64,000 nt of DNA from Chloroflexota bacterium (GCA_023381565.1 JAMCRR010000197.1:120035-184034), one strand, 5' to 3'; counted from the first letter of the stretch, positions 15,578 to 24,279 are shown. Notes: generated from the sequence alone by a model not told the origin. Program-made: numbers and translations.

Positions 15578-17188
15578 ATGCTGGTTTTGCTGCCGGTAGC
15601 ATTCCTGATCGTTTCGGCTCTGGCGATCCTGATCATCCACTGGCTTCGACCCGAGTTTATCGGCTCCTGGCTGATTGCAGCCGTTGGGGCTTTCTTGAGT
15701 TGGGCAGTGATCCTGTTTCTACGCTTCCGGCTGCCGCAGCAGATTTCGCTGGCCGTCTGGCAGCCGGTTGAATTATTTACTTCCTCGCCGGCGCTGGTGT
15801 TCGACCGGGTGTCCTGGTTATATGCCTTAAGCGTTGCCACTCTGGCCTTTGCCGTGATTCTGACCGCCACCGCGCGGGGGCAGTACCAGACCAATGTCTC
15901 TGCCTGGGCAGGGAGTCTGATCCTGGGCGGTTTGGGATTGCTGGCCGTTCTGGCAGCAAACCCATTAACCCTCGTCATCACCTGGGCTGCCCTGGACCTG
16001 GCAGAGCTTGCCATCATGTTGGGCAGCGTTGAAGGTGAGGAATTGGGCCAGAGGACGGTGTTGGCGTTTGCCGCCAGAGTAACCGGAATCTTTTTTATCC
16101 TTTGGGCAATCATCAGCAGCCGCGCCCAGGGTGTTAACCTGGAGTTTTCATCGGTCCCCAGCGGGGTCGGGTTTTTCATTTTGCTGGGAGCTGGTTTGCG
16201 GCTGGGTGTGCTGCCGCTGCACCTCCCGTTTCCTGCAGAGCCGCGCATGCGGCGAGGCCTGGGGAATATCCTCCGCCTTATCCCGGCCGCCTCCAGTCTG
16301 GTGATCCTGGCGCGCTTGCCCGAGGCGGTTGTCCCGCAGGCATGGATGCCATACGTGATGGTTCTGCTGGTTTTCACCGCAGTCTACGGAGCAGCCATGT
16401 GGGCGCTGGCTACCGATGAGCTCAACGGCCGCCCATATTGGATCATCAGCCTGGCGGCCCTGGCGCTTATCTGTGTGGTGCGTGGCGACCCGGGCGCCTC
16501 TGCTGCCTGGGGCACGGCTTTACTGCTCTCAGGAGGACTGCTCTTCCTCTATTCTGCGCGCGACCGTCGATTGGGTGTGATCTGGCTGCTCGGTGTGTGG
16601 GGGTTTTCCGGCATTCCCTTCTCCCCGGTCGCTAATGGGTGGAGGGGCTTGTGGGCGGTGCCGTTCTCGGGATTGAATCTCGTTTTTCTGGTTGTATTAC
16701 CCCTCTTGCTTTTCGGTTATATCAAGCATGCTTTGCTTCCCGGGGATCCGCTGTTTGCCATGGAACGCTGGATCCAGACGATCTACCCGCTGGGATTGCT
16801 GGTCCTCCCGGTTACACACCTAGCGATTGCTGTGTCGAATTGGTCGCGCCAGGTTGACCCTGGCATCTGGTGGGCAGGCGGCGTCCTATCCAGCCTCCTT
16901 ACGGTGGCCACTTTATGGGTTTGGCGCATGCCCGACTCGCGAGTCCAGCGTATTTTATCCGACCCCTCACGCAAGCTGCTTGAACCGGTATTCTTACCAA
17001 TCTTGAATTGGATTACTGCTTTCCTCGGATTGGAGTGGCTTTACCGCTGGTTATGGGCAATTTTCAGATTGGTTGGGAAGCTGGTGTCGGTGATTACCAT
17101 GGTGATCGAAGGGGATGGCGGCGTTTTGTGGGCATTGGTATTCCTGGCGCTGTTGATCTCGCTTATCAGGGTCGGAGCAAACCCATGA
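15578..17188 (+). CDS. complex I / hydrogenase-4-like membrane subunit, large, divergent
   Basis: A 536-residue, very hydrophobic protein with about 14 hydrophobic segments. Conserved antiporter-like features are faint: LVITWAALDLAELAIMLGS and LGVLPLHLPFPAEPRM (roughly where NuoL/NuoM/MrpA have LPLHTWLPDA) suggest the proton-conducting membrane transporter family. The expected histidine is retained, but the surrounding motif is degraded. It starts 37 bases after the amidohydrolase and overlaps the next gene by 4 bases (ATGA), so the three membrane genes are translationally coupled. No NADH- or hydrogen-oxidising subunits are visible on either side. I infer part of an ion-translocating membrane module of unknown partner. 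Confidence 0.6.
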   Translation: MLVLLPVAFLIVSALAILIIHWLRPEFIGSWLIAAVGAFLSWAVILFLRFRLPQQISLAVWQPVELFTSSPALVFDRVSWLYALSVATLAFAVILTATARGQYQTNVSAWAGSLILGGLGLLAVLAANPLTLVITWAALDLAELAIMLGSVEGEELGQRTVLAFAARVTGIFFILWAIISSRAQGVNLEFSSVPSGVGFFILLGAGLRLGVLPLHLPFPAEPRMRRGLGNILRLIPAASSLVILARLPEAVVPQAWMPYVMVLLVFTAVYGAAMWALATDELNGRPYWIISLAALALICVVRGDPGASAAWGTALLLSGGLLFLYSARDRRLGVIWLLGVWGFSGIPFSPVANGWRGLWAVPFSGLNLVFLVVLPLLLFGYIKHALLPGDPLFAMERWIQTIYPLGLLVLPVTHLAIAVSNWSRQVDPGIWWAGGVLSSLLTVATLWVWRMPDSRVQRILSDPSRKLLEPVFLPILNWITAFLGLEWLYRWLWAIFRLVGKLVSVITMVIEGDGGVLWALVFLALLISLIRVGANP

Positions 17189-17775
17189 ACGCCACTTTAC
17201 AGGCTTACCTGGTTATCGCCCTCCTCGCCTTATCCTCCCTCGTGATCGTCATTAACCTGGATTGGCGTGTCAATATCTTTGCGCTAGCCGCTCAATACGT
17301 GGGAGTGTTCCTTTTGGTGGCGGGGGAATGGCCGACCGGGATGGCGCTGACGAAACTGGCCGTCGGTTGGATGGCTGCAGCGGTGCTGATGATCACTCGC
17401 ATAGCGCAGAAGGAGGAACCTCGTGAGACTTCGTGGCCGTCGGGCAGAGTGTTCCGCTTATTGGCCGCCGGATTGGTGCTGCTGACCGTGTGGTCGGCTT
17501 CAGCTGTGGTCGCAGAATGGTTACCTAATCTGGCGCTCTTCCAGATCCAGGCAGGCCTGATATTGATCGGCATGGGCTTGCTGCAGCTAGGGTTGACCGC
17601 CCAGCCGCTGCGGGTCACCATCGGGCTCCTAACCTTGATGGCCGGGTTTGAGATCATCTATGCGGCGGTAGAGATTTCATTGCTGGTGGCAGGACTGCTG
17701 GCGGGTGTGAATCTGGGATTGGCATTTTTCGGGGCTTATCTGATTACGGCTCCTTCACAGGAGGAGCACCAGTGA
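17185..17775 (+). CDS. small membrane protein, NuoK/HyfE-like
   Basis: A 196-residue protein with about six hydrophobic segments. The start is the ATG at 17185, overlapping the previous stop as ATGA; the frame is open further upstream, but that part is inside the previous gene and its translation is hydrophilic and unlike the rest. The C-terminal half (PLRVTIGLLTLMAGFEIIYA and what follows) has the pattern of NuoK, including a membrane glutamate; HyfE of hydrogenase-4 is a similar duplicated version. Its position between two antiporter-like subunits supports this reading, but the similarity is weak by eye. The following gene begins in its stop codon (GTGA). Confidence 0.5.
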   Translation: MNATLQAYLVIALLALSSLVIVINLDWRVNIFALAAQYVGVFLLVAGEWPTGMALTKLAVGWMAAAVLMITRIAQKEEPRETSWPSGRVFRLLAAGLVLLTVWSASAVVAEWLPNLALFQIQAGLILIGMGLLQLGLTAQPLRVTIGLLTLMAGFEIIYAAVEISLLVAGLLAGVNLGLAFFGAYLITAPSQEEHQ

Positions 17776-19169
17776 GCGCTCCCATTCTTTGGATCTTCGC
17801 ACCACTGGCTGCCGGGTTGGCGATGTTATCCATTCCCAGGCGAACGCATTTAAAGGCTGTCCTCGGGACGGGCATATTGGTTTTGCTGGCCTGGGCGACC
17901 TGGATCCTCCCTACCGTAGACACAGTTTCAATAGGATCGTTATCCATAGGTATTTCCGATACGTTGAATATTCTGGGGAGGAAGTTTATCCTGTCCGCCG
18001 GTGATCGGGGTTTGGTCATCTTGATTGATCTCATCACGGCTTTCTGGTTTACCGGGACCCTGGCGGTAAAAGTCAACCGCATGTTTATTCCGCTCGGGCT
18101 TGGAATCGTGTCCGCCGAAGTGGCCGCTTTGATGGTCGACCCATTCTTATACGCGGCTCTGCTCATCGAGCTGGCAGTGCTCATAGCAATCCCGATCCTG
18201 GCTCCAATGGGAAAACCAATCGGACGCGGGGTGATACGCTTCCTGATCTTCCAGACTCTGGCGCTCCCTTTCATCTTATTTACCGGTTGGATGCTCACCG
18301 GTGTTGAAGCGGGTACGGCTGATCCAGCGCTGATCCTGCGAGCAGGCACTTTGTTGGGGCTGGGGTTTGCTTTCCTGCTGGCGATCTTCCCGTTTCACAC
18401 GTGGATTCCTCTGGTGGCTGAGGAGAACCATCCTTACGAGGCGGGGTTTGTCTTCATGATGCAGTCGACGGTTGTCCTTCTCTTTGGGGTTAATCTGATG
18501 AGCCGGTATTCCTGGCTGAACTCCTCAGCGGATGTGTATGCTATTCTGCGTCTGGTAGGTGCCTTGATGGTGGTGATTGGCGGGCTATCGGCGGCTTTCG
18601 AGAATCATCTCGGACGGATGATGGGATATGCTGTAATCGCAGAGACAGGTTTCTCCCTCCTGGCTGCAAGTTTGGGGACCCAGAGCGGAACGGAAATATT
18701 CAGCCTGTTATTTCTTCCACGAGTTCTCGGTTTTGGCGTCTGGGCTATAACGCTTTCAATCTTACGCAGCCTGGTAGGGTCGCTCCACTTCAGCACGATC
18801 CAGGGAGCGGGGAGGAAATACCCATTGGTGGTCGTCGGGTTGGTCTTGGCACAACTTTCCATCGTGGGATTGCCCCTGCTGGCGGGTTTTCCGGTTAAGC
18901 TGGCGCTTTTCGAAGCGTTGGCTAGCCAATCTTCTCAAGCAGCATTGTGGCCCCTGCTGGGGAGCGCTTTTTTGCTGACGGGTGTGCTTCATTCCCTGGG
19001 TGTGCTCACGATCGGAAAGCAGCGGAAGTTCGCAGCAGGGGTTTCTCGGATGCAATACCTGCTGCTTGGAGCGGGAGGGCTTGCTTTGCTAGTTATTGGG
19101 ATCCAGCCGCAAACCGTGTATCCGGCTTTGAATATCCTGCTTTCTTCGATAGGTCAATTGGCGCATTAA
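17772..19169 (+). CDS. proton-conducting transporter subunit, NuoM/NuoN/HyfF-like
   Basis: A 465-residue protein with about 13-14 hydrophobic segments. The clearest family mark is LLAIFPFHTWIPLVAEENHP (about residues 203-222), equivalent to the LPLHTWLPDAHSEAP motif of NuoM, NuoN and MrpD; the membrane segment SAAFENHLGRMMGYAVIAET matches the usual KRxxAYSSI region. GTG start overlapping the previous stop. This is the best conserved of the three membrane genes. Such subunits move protons or sodium in complex I, Mrp antiporters and membrane-bound hydrogenases; here no peripheral arm is encoded nearby, so coupling is unknown. Confidence 0.7.
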   Translation: MSAPILWIFAPLAAGLAMLSIPRRTHLKAVLGTGILVLLAWATWILPTVDTVSIGSLSIGISDTLNILGRKFILSAGDRGLVILIDLITAFWFTGTLAVKVNRMFIPLGLGIVSAEVAALMVDPFLYAALLIELAVLIAIPILAPMGKPIGRGVIRFLIFQTLALPFILFTGWMLTGVEAGTADPALILRAGTLLGLGFAFLLAIFPFHTWIPLVAEENHPYEAGFVFMMQSTVVLLFGVNLMSRYSWLNSSADVYAILRLVGALMVVIGGLSAAFENHLGRMMGYAVIAETGFSLLAASLGTQSGTEIFSLLFLPRVLGFGVWAITLSILRSLVGSLHFSTIQGAGRKYPLVVVGLVLAQLSIVGLPLLAGFPVKLALFEALASQSSQAALWPLLGSAFLLTGVLHSLGVLTIGKQRKFAAGVSRMQYLLLGAGGLALLVIGIQPQTVYPALNILLSSIGQLAH

Positions 19170-19194
19170 ATACTGAAGCTGTCGCGAGAGCGAA

Positions 19195-19203
19195 TGGTAT
19201 AAT
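19195..19203 (+). promoter_or_regulatory. extended -10 promoter element
   Basis: TGGTATAAT is a perfect extended -10 (TGnTATAAT). No good -35 is seen at the usual distance (CTGAAG or TGAAGC lie near 19173-19179). It lies between the membrane module and the coiled-coil/selB genes and probably drives the latter. Confidence 0.55.
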
Positions 19204-19256
19204 TTTATTAACGTTGCTCTGAAATTTCCCCGCTTAGACGTAAAGGATAAAAACCC

Positions 19257-20435
19257 ATGGACCAGGAACAATTGATCAAACGTCTGGAATGGCTGGACGA
19301 TGAACACCGCAAGGATAAGACGATTTTATCCACCCTGGAAAAACGCCTCGAGGCCCTGGAAGGCGGCATTCCGGCGCTCAATGCGCAGTTTAAAGAGCTT
19401 AGCGGCGAGCTGGCGCGATTGACTGCCGTCCAGACCAGGATCGATCAGCTCGAGGCTTCTGTGGGCCAGGTCCGCATCGATTTAACACGTAATCTGGAAG
19501 CTGTCGAAAAAATGCGCCTCGACCACGAGCGGGAAACTGAGAAGATCAAACGTGCCAGCCGGAATTCTTTCAATAAAGCCATCGGGGAAATCAGGAAAGG
19601 GTTGGACCAGATCCCGGAGTTGAAGAAGACCCTGCAGGCACGCGTGGAGGAAGAATTCCGGCTGGCACGTTTGATCGAGGAGGTCGAAAAAAGGATTGTC
19701 GAATCTCGCCGAGATGACGAGGAATATAAGCGGGCTCAGCGCATCCTCGAGGAAGGGCGCCGGCAGGATAACAAACGTTTGACCGACATGGTAGGGGAGG
19801 TAGCCGCTTTACGCAAGCGGATCGACGAGCAGCGGGGGAAGGTGGATCTTACGGCCGACCAGTTCCGGAAAATCGAAGCGCGCCTTGGCGAGCTTACCTC
19901 CGGCGAAATCGAACGGCGCCAGGCGCAGGCAGCCTTCGTCGAAAAACAAACCCTGCTCCAGGTTGAACGCGAACGGACCTGGAAGGAATGGCTGGTGCGT
20001 TTCGAATCGGTGGAAAAACAGGCTGCAAACCTGGATACACAGCTCTTGAACCTGGATGCCATCAACCGTTCCGTGAAGAAATCTCAGGAAGGGCTGGATG
20101 AAGTCACACAAAGGATTGAGAGGCGCATCAATGAGATCACAGAGGTGCAACGGTTAACCGATGACCGTTTCAGGCAGGATTGGACTGCTTTCAAGGCAGA
20201 TGACCAGAAACGGTGGACGAATTACACGATCTCTCAAGAAGAACAGCAGCGCGAGTTTAACCGGCAATTCGATAAGATAACCGAGAGGTTCAGCAACCTG
20301 GAAGATCTAACCCACGATTTGCAGGATATGCTGCGTCAGATCAATGAAGAGTCAGAGAAGAGACTGCAGGGCTTATTAACGCTCTCTCACGAGTGGATGG
20401 CAGCGTATGAGCGTACGTTCAGCCAATCGGGTTAA
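19257..20435 (+). CDS. long coiled-coil protein of unknown function
   Basis: A 392-residue, highly charged protein with almost continuous heptad patterns from about residue 5 to 370 (ILSTLEKRLEALEGG, RLIEEVEKRIVESRRDDEEY, NLEDLTHDLQDMLRQINEES). There is no signal peptide, membrane segment or recognisable enzymatic motif. Abundant Arg, Glu, Lys and Gln and the lack of glycine or proline breaks point to a rod-like cytoplasmic protein. It is 14 bases upstream of selB and likely shares its transcript from the extended -10 at 19195. Similarity to SMC or myosin coiled coils in searches would be compositional. Function unknown; a structural or scaffolding role is only a guess. Confidence 0.75.
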   Translation: MDQEQLIKRLEWLDDEHRKDKTILSTLEKRLEALEGGIPALNAQFKELSGELARLTAVQTRIDQLEASVGQVRIDLTRNLEAVEKMRLDHERETEKIKRASRNSFNKAIGEIRKGLDQIPELKKTLQARVEEEFRLARLIEEVEKRIVESRRDDEEYKRAQRILEEGRRQDNKRLTDMVGEVAALRKRIDEQRGKVDLTADQFRKIEARLGELTSGEIERRQAQAAFVEKQTLLQVERERTWKEWLVRFESVEKQAANLDTQLLNLDAINRSVKKSQEGLDEVTQRIERRINEITEVQRLTDDRFRQDWTAFKADDQKRWTNYTISQEEQQREFNRQFDKITERFSNLEDLTHDLQDMLRQINEESEKRLQGLLTLSHEWMAAYERTFSQSG

Positions 20436-20449
20436 GCGTAAGAGGTAAA

Positions 20450-22357
20450 ATGCGTGTAATCGGCACCGCCGGGCATGTGGATCACGGTAAATCCACCCTG
20501 GTTGCAGCACTGACCGGAACTCACCCCGACCGCCTGAAGGAAGAGCGCGACCGGGAGATGACAATCGACCTGGGGTTCGCCTGGCTGCAGATCCCAAATG
20601 GTGAGACGATCGGGATTATAGACGTTCCCGGGCATCGCGATTTCATCGAAAATATGTTGGCGGGTGTAGGGGGGATCGATGCAGCGCTGTTCGTGGTAGC
20701 TGCAGACGAAGGCGTTATGCCCCAGACACGCGAACACCTGGCGATCCTCGATATTCTGCAGATTCCAGGCGGCGTGATCGCCCTGACCAAGATCGATCTG
20801 ATCGAGGACCCGGAGTGGCTGGAGCTGGTCGAAAGTGATCTGCGCACTGCCGTCCAGGGGACAGTCCTGGAAGGCGCCCCGCTTATCCGGGTATCGGCCC
20901 GCACGCGAGTGGGACTGGCAGAGCTTGTCGATGTGCTTGCGGCGAACCTGGCACAAACCCCAGAGCGTCCTGACCTGGGCCGGCCGCGGCTCCCGGTTGA
21001 CCGCGTTTTTTCCATGCCGGGTTTTGGGACCGTGGTTACCGGAACACTCTCCGACGGCAAATTCCAGGTCGGCGAAGAGGTGGAGGTTTTACCTTCTGGG
21101 CTAAAGGGACGTATCCGAGGCCTTCAAACACACAATCAGAAGGAAGAAACCGCTTTGCCCGGCAGCCGGACGGCGATCAACATCTCTGGCATCGATGCGT
21201 CTGCGATCCGGCGCGGCGAGGTGGTGGCGCATCCGGGTAAATATATTCCCACGCGCCGCCTGGACGTGCAATTCCGCCTGCTGCCTGATGCATCTGGCCC
21301 ACTCAAGCACAGCAGTGAGGTGAAATTGTTCATTGGCGCCACCGAGGTCTTGGGGAGAGTACGCACGTTAGGGCTGGAAGAGATAAAACCCGGCGGAACG
21401 GGCTGGCTGCAGCTTGAGTTGCGCGAGCCGGTGATCGCGCTACGAGGGGACCGGTATATCCTGCGCAGGCCGTCTCCCGGGGAAACGCTAGGCGGCGGGC
21501 TCGTGGTGAATCCCCACCCGGACGAGCGCCACAAACGCTTCGACGATGAGGTCTTGCGCCAGCTCAATGCGTATCTTGAGGGCTCACCCGATGAAATCCT
21601 ATTGCAGGTGAGCGAAGCTCTAGGACCGGCCTCCGTCCGAGATGTGATCCAAAAAAGCCGGCTCGAGGAGAAATCGGCCGATGCGGCTTTGCAGGAATTA
21701 ATTGGGCGAGGGTTTATCTTGCTCATCAAAGAGGAAATGGCTGGTGCTGAGAAGGAGAGATTGATCATTTCCCTCTCGCGATGGAAGGCAGCAGTAGATC
21801 TGATCGACGCAGAGCTGAGAGCTTACCATGTCGCCTACCCACTGCGCAAGGGAATGCCGCGCGAAGAGCTCAAAAGCCGGATGAAGTTGGCCGGCCGGGT
21901 GTTCAATGCCATTCTTGAGCTGGCGAAGCACGAAGGGCTTCTCGTTGAGAATGGTGTTTTTATCCGGCTACCGGAACACGAAATCAGGCTTTCTGCTCGC
22001 CAGCAGGAGCAGGTTGACAGGTTGATGGCTCGATTTAGGCAGGATCCTTTCTCGCCTCCGACCGTAAAGGAATGCCAGGCTGAGGTAGGGGAGGAGGTGT
22101 TCAATGCTCTGATCGAGACCAACCGGCTGATGCAGGTTTCACCCGATGTGGTCTACCTGCGTGACGATTATGACCGGTTGATCGCAGAGGTCCGCAAGCA
22201 TTTCGAGCAGAACGCTACACTGACCGTAGCCGAGTTCCGTGACAAATTCCACACCAGCCGCCGGTATGCCCTGGCGTTCCTGGAGCACGCCGATGCCACA
22301 GGGTTAACGGTGAGGGAGGGAGACCTGCGCCGCCTGCGCAAATCACCCCTCGGCTGA
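20450..22357 (+). CDS. selB: selenocysteine-specific elongation factor SelB
   Basis: A 635-residue translational GTPase. The G domain has GHVDHGKST (8-16), DVPGHRDF and TKIDL; a second beta-barrel segment begins near DRVFSMPGFGTVVTGTL. After about residue 370 the protein continues with winged-helix repeats (for example QEQVDRLMARFRQDPFSPPT and LTVAEFRDKFHTSRRYALAFLEHAD), which in SelB bind the SECIS RNA hairpin. That C-terminal extension and the GHVDHGKST/EMTIDLGFAW combination separate it from EF-Tu. It implies that UGA is read as selenocysteine in this organism, with selA, selC and selD outside the window. No selenoprotein was identified here. The following operon has its own strong promoter. 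Confidence 0.93.
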   Translation: MRVIGTAGHVDHGKSTLVAALTGTHPDRLKEERDREMTIDLGFAWLQIPNGETIGIIDVPGHRDFIENMLAGVGGIDAALFVVAADEGVMPQTREHLAILDILQIPGGVIALTKIDLIEDPEWLELVESDLRTAVQGTVLEGAPLIRVSARTRVGLAELVDVLAANLAQTPERPDLGRPRLPVDRVFSMPGFGTVVTGTLSDGKFQVGEEVEVLPSGLKGRIRGLQTHNQKEETALPGSRTAINISGIDASAIRRGEVVAHPGKYIPTRRLDVQFRLLPDASGPLKHSSEVKLFIGATEVLGRVRTLGLEEIKPGGTGWLQLELREPVIALRGDRYILRRPSPGETLGGGLVVNPHPDERHKRFDDEVLRQLNAYLEGSPDEILLQVSEALGPASVRDVIQKSRLEEKSADAALQELIGRGFILLIKEEMAGAEKERLIISLSRWKAAVDLIDAELRAYHVAYPLRKGMPREELKSRMKLAGRVFNAILELAKHEGLLVENGVFIRLPEHEIRLSARQQEQVDRLMARFRQDPFSPPTVKECQAEVGEEVFNALIETNRLMQVSPDVVYLRDDYDRLIAEVRKHFEQNATLTVAEFRDKFHTSRRYALAFLEHADATGLTVREGDLRRLRKSPLG

Positions 22358-22371
22358 ATGATCGATTCTCA

Positions 22372-22400
22372 TTGACAAGGCATCCCCCTTCCGGTATAAT
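22372..22400 (+). promoter_or_regulatory. strong sigma-70-type promoter of the rplU operon
   Basis: TTGACA (22372-22377) and TATAAT (22395-22400) are both perfect and separated by exactly 17 bases. Transcription should start near 22407, leaving a leader of about 108 bases before rplU. Confidence 0.85.
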
Positions 22401-22412
22401 ATCACCACCTTG

Positions 22413-22433
22413 CCCCGGCAGGAAATGCTGGGG
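22413..22433 (+). promoter_or_regulatory. hairpin in the rplU leader
   Basis: CCCCGGCA (22413-22420) pairs with TGCTGGGG (22426-22433) around a GGAAA loop, an 8-base-pair stem with one G-U pair. A CCCC just downstream (in TATCCCCAAC) could compete for the same GGGG. It may be a ribosomal-protein leader for feedback control by L21, as known in other bacteria; this is inference. Confidence 0.45.
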
Positions 22434-22514
22434 TATCTATATGTATCCCCAACTTCCCCGAGATCCGGCGCGACGGGCGCGGGAAAACCGGCGAAGTGAA
22501 GATTGGAGAAAAGA

Positions 22515-22835
22515 ATGAAGTACGCAATTATTGAAAGCGGCGGAAAGCAGTACAAAGCCGTTGAAGGCAGCCAGATTGAAGTAGACCTGCTGCAGCTCCA
22601 GCCGGGAGAATCCTGTGTTCTGGATCAGGTCCTCCTGGTAGTGGATGATGAAGCGGTATCGGTGGGCGCTCCAACGGTAAAAGGCGCCCATGTGCAGGCG
22701 ACCGTCGTGGGTCATACCAAAGGGCCAAAGATCGTCGTGTTCAAGTACCGCCCCAAGAAACATTATCGTGTCAAGACTGGTCACCGGCAGCAATATACTC
22801 GCCTGCAGGTGGAATCGATTTCTCTGGAGAAGTAG
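22515..22835 (+). CDS. rplU: 50S ribosomal protein L21
   Basis: A 106-residue protein, the usual length for L21. It opens with [14 protein letters not shown] and contains [14 protein letters not shown] basic stretches ([20 protein letters not shown]) that bind 23S rRNA. The ATG at 22515 follows GGAG at 22505-22508; an upstream in-frame TTG at 22503 would overlap that site and is rejected. rpmA begins 3 bases after the stop, the standard rplU-rpmA pairing. Transcribed from the strong promoter at 22372 through a structured leader. Confidence 0.96.
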   Translation: MKYAIIESGGKQYKAVEGSQIEVDLLQLQPGESCVLDQVLLVVDDEAVSVGAPTVKGAHVQATVVGHTKGPKIVVFKYRPKKHYRVKTGHRQQYTRLQVESISLEK

Positions 22836-22837
22836 CC

Positions 22838-23101
22838 ATGGCTCATAAAAAAGGTGGTGGTTCCACACGCAACGGCCGCGACAGCAATTCCCAACGTCTC
22901 GGCGTAAAGAAATATGCAGGTCAGGCTGTGCTTTCGGGTAATATCCTGGTTCGCCAGCGTGGCACTCACATTAAGCCCGGCAAGAATGTTGATATCGGGA
23001 AAGACGACACCCTGTTTGCCACTGCGGAGGGCGTAGTGATGTTTGAAACCCTCCCCGACGGCCGCAAACGGGTGAACGTGCTGCCCGCCGAATCGGAATG
23101 A
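22838..23101 (+). CDS. rpmA: 50S ribosomal protein L27
   Basis: An 87-residue protein with the full L27 signature: [20 protein letters not shown] at the N-terminus, then [19 protein letters not shown] and the [14 protein letters not shown] stretch. The N-terminal tail reaches toward the peptidyl transferase centre. The initiator methionine directly precedes the AHKKGG core, so no cleavable N-terminal extension of the Firmicutes type is present. It lies 3 bases after rplU and 8 bases before the L31 gene. An obg gene, the usual next neighbour, is not present. Confidence 0.96.
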   Translation: MAHKKGGGSTRNGRDSNSQRLGVKKYAGQAVLSGNILVRQRGTHIKPGKNVDIGKDDTLFATAEGVVMFETLPDGRKRVNVLPAESE

Positions 23102-23108
23102 GGTTATT

Positions 23109-23585
23109 ATGAAAAAAGATATCCATCCCACGTTTTACCCCGATGCGCAGGTGATATGCGCCTGCGGTAACACCTGGACAACCGGATCGACCAAGAAGGT
23201 CATCCATACCGAAGTGTGCTCGAAATGCCATCCGTTCTTTACCGGGCAACAGCAACGCCTGATCGATATCGAAGGGCAGGTCGATCGCTTCTATAAGAAA
23301 CTGCAAGCTCGCCAGAATTTCGTGGATCAGAAAAAGGCGCGCGAAATGGAACGCACCTCACCCGACCGTCCGATTGCCGAGCTAGGGATAGGGGTACGAC
23401 CCACCGAGGCTCTGGCAAAAGCAGGGTTAACCAATGTCGGCCAGATCTTAGAAAAACTGGCGCAGGGTGAATCCGCCTTACTGGCAGTAGATGGATTTGG
23501 CAGGAAATCATTGATCGATCTGAAAAAACATCTCCGTCAGTTTGGTTATCGCTTGCCTGCTGCCGCGGAAGAGATTTCCGTTTAG
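23109..23585 (+). CDS. rpmE: ribosomal protein L31 fused to an RNA polymerase alpha-CTD-like domain
   Basis: A 158-residue protein, about twice the normal L31 length (66-90). Residues 1-70 are a zinc-type L31: MKKDIHPTFY, CACG (C17, C19), EVCSKCHPFFTGQQ (C37, C40). A charged linker (71-86) leads to residues 87-150, which follow the alpha subunit C-terminal domain of RNA polymerase closely: PIAELGIGVR, ALAKAGLTNVGQIL, then GFGRKSLIDLKKHL, the helix-hairpin-helix part. There is no stop or start signal between the two parts, so it is one reading frame. The C-terminal domain may bind RNA, DNA or the transcription machinery. It ends the rplU-rpmA-rpmE group; a perfect inverted repeat follows. Confidence 0.88.
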   Translation: MKKDIHPTFYPDAQVICACGNTWTTGSTKKVIHTEVCSKCHPFFTGQQQRLIDIEGQVDRFYKKLQARQNFVDQKKAREMERTSPDRPIAELGIGVRPTEALAKAGLTNVGQILEKLAQGESALLAVDGFGRKSLIDLKKHLRQFGYRLPAAAEEISV

Positions 23586-23617
23586 CTTCGCCATCAGCTC
23601 GAGTTTAAGGTAAACTT

Positions 23618-23648
23618 AACAGGCAGATGCACTTTGCATCTGCCTGTT
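23618..23648 (+). terminator. perfect inverted repeat after rpmE, possible terminator
   Basis: AACAGGCAGATGC (23618-23630) and GCATCTGCCTGTT (23636-23648) form a 13-base-pair stem with a 5-base loop. The downstream sequence (CCTATCTAAAAT) lacks a real T-run, so intrinsic termination would be weak. It separates the ribosomal genes from tdk. Confidence 0.5.
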
Positions 23649-23676
23649 CCTATCTAAAATTACACATGAGGCCTGC

Positions 23677-24249
23677 ATGAAACATCATTCCGGGGTTGTC
23701 GAAGTCATCTGTGGTTCCATGTTCAGCGGTAAAACCGACGAATTGATCCGCCGGCTGCGGCGGGCAACTATTGCACGGCAGAAGGTGCAGGTGTTTAAAC
23801 CGGCTATCGACGACCGGTATGCAGTGCAAAAGGTCACTTCGCACGCTGGGACCGATTATGCTGCGATCCCGATCAACAATGCGGCAGATATTCTGGATAA
23901 GGTTGATAATGACACCACCGTTGTGGGGATCGACGAGGCCCAATTCCTCGATCCCGAAGTGATCCCCATCGTGCAGAAGCTCGCCAACCAGGGCATGCGA
24001 GTGATCATTACCGGGCTGGATACGGATTTTCGCGGGGAACCTTTCGGCCCGATGCCGGTCTTGATGGCTCAAGCGGAACACGTGGATAAACTCCAGGCAA
24101 TCTGTATGACTTGCGGAGAGCCTGCCTCGCGGACACAACGGTTGGTTAACGGTCGACCCGCCCATTACAACGATCCGGTGGTGATTGTAGGGGCCGCCGA
24201 GATGTATGAAGCTCGTTGTCGCGTACACCACGAAGTCCCTCGCGATTAA
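23677..24249 (+). CDS. tdk: thymidine kinase (TK1 type)
   Basis: A 190-residue enzyme, typical for bacterial thymidine kinase. Walker A is GSMFSGKT near residue 13; [10 protein letters not shown] carries the catalytic glutamate; [13 protein letters not shown] starts the zinc/lasso region. It phosphorylates thymidine (and deoxyuridine) to the monophosphate with ATP. It lies upstream of a hypoxanthine phosphoribosyltransferase, forming a small nucleobase/nucleoside salvage pair, which agrees with an organism that imports nucleosides through the system at 4731-9759. The ATG follows GAGGCCTGC, a modest ribosome site. Confidence 0.94.
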   Translation: MKHHSGVVEVICGSMFSGKTDELIRRLRRATIARQKVQVFKPAIDDRYAVQKVTSHAGTDYAAIPINNAADILDKVDNDTTVVGIDEAQFLDPEVIPIVQKLANQGMRVIITGLDTDFRGEPFGPMPVLMAQAEHVDKLQAICMTCGEPASRTQRLVNGRPAHYNDPVVIVGAAEMYEARCRVHHEVPRD

Positions 24250-24279
24250 CTGAATCCGGTAGAGAGAAAAGAGCCTAAC

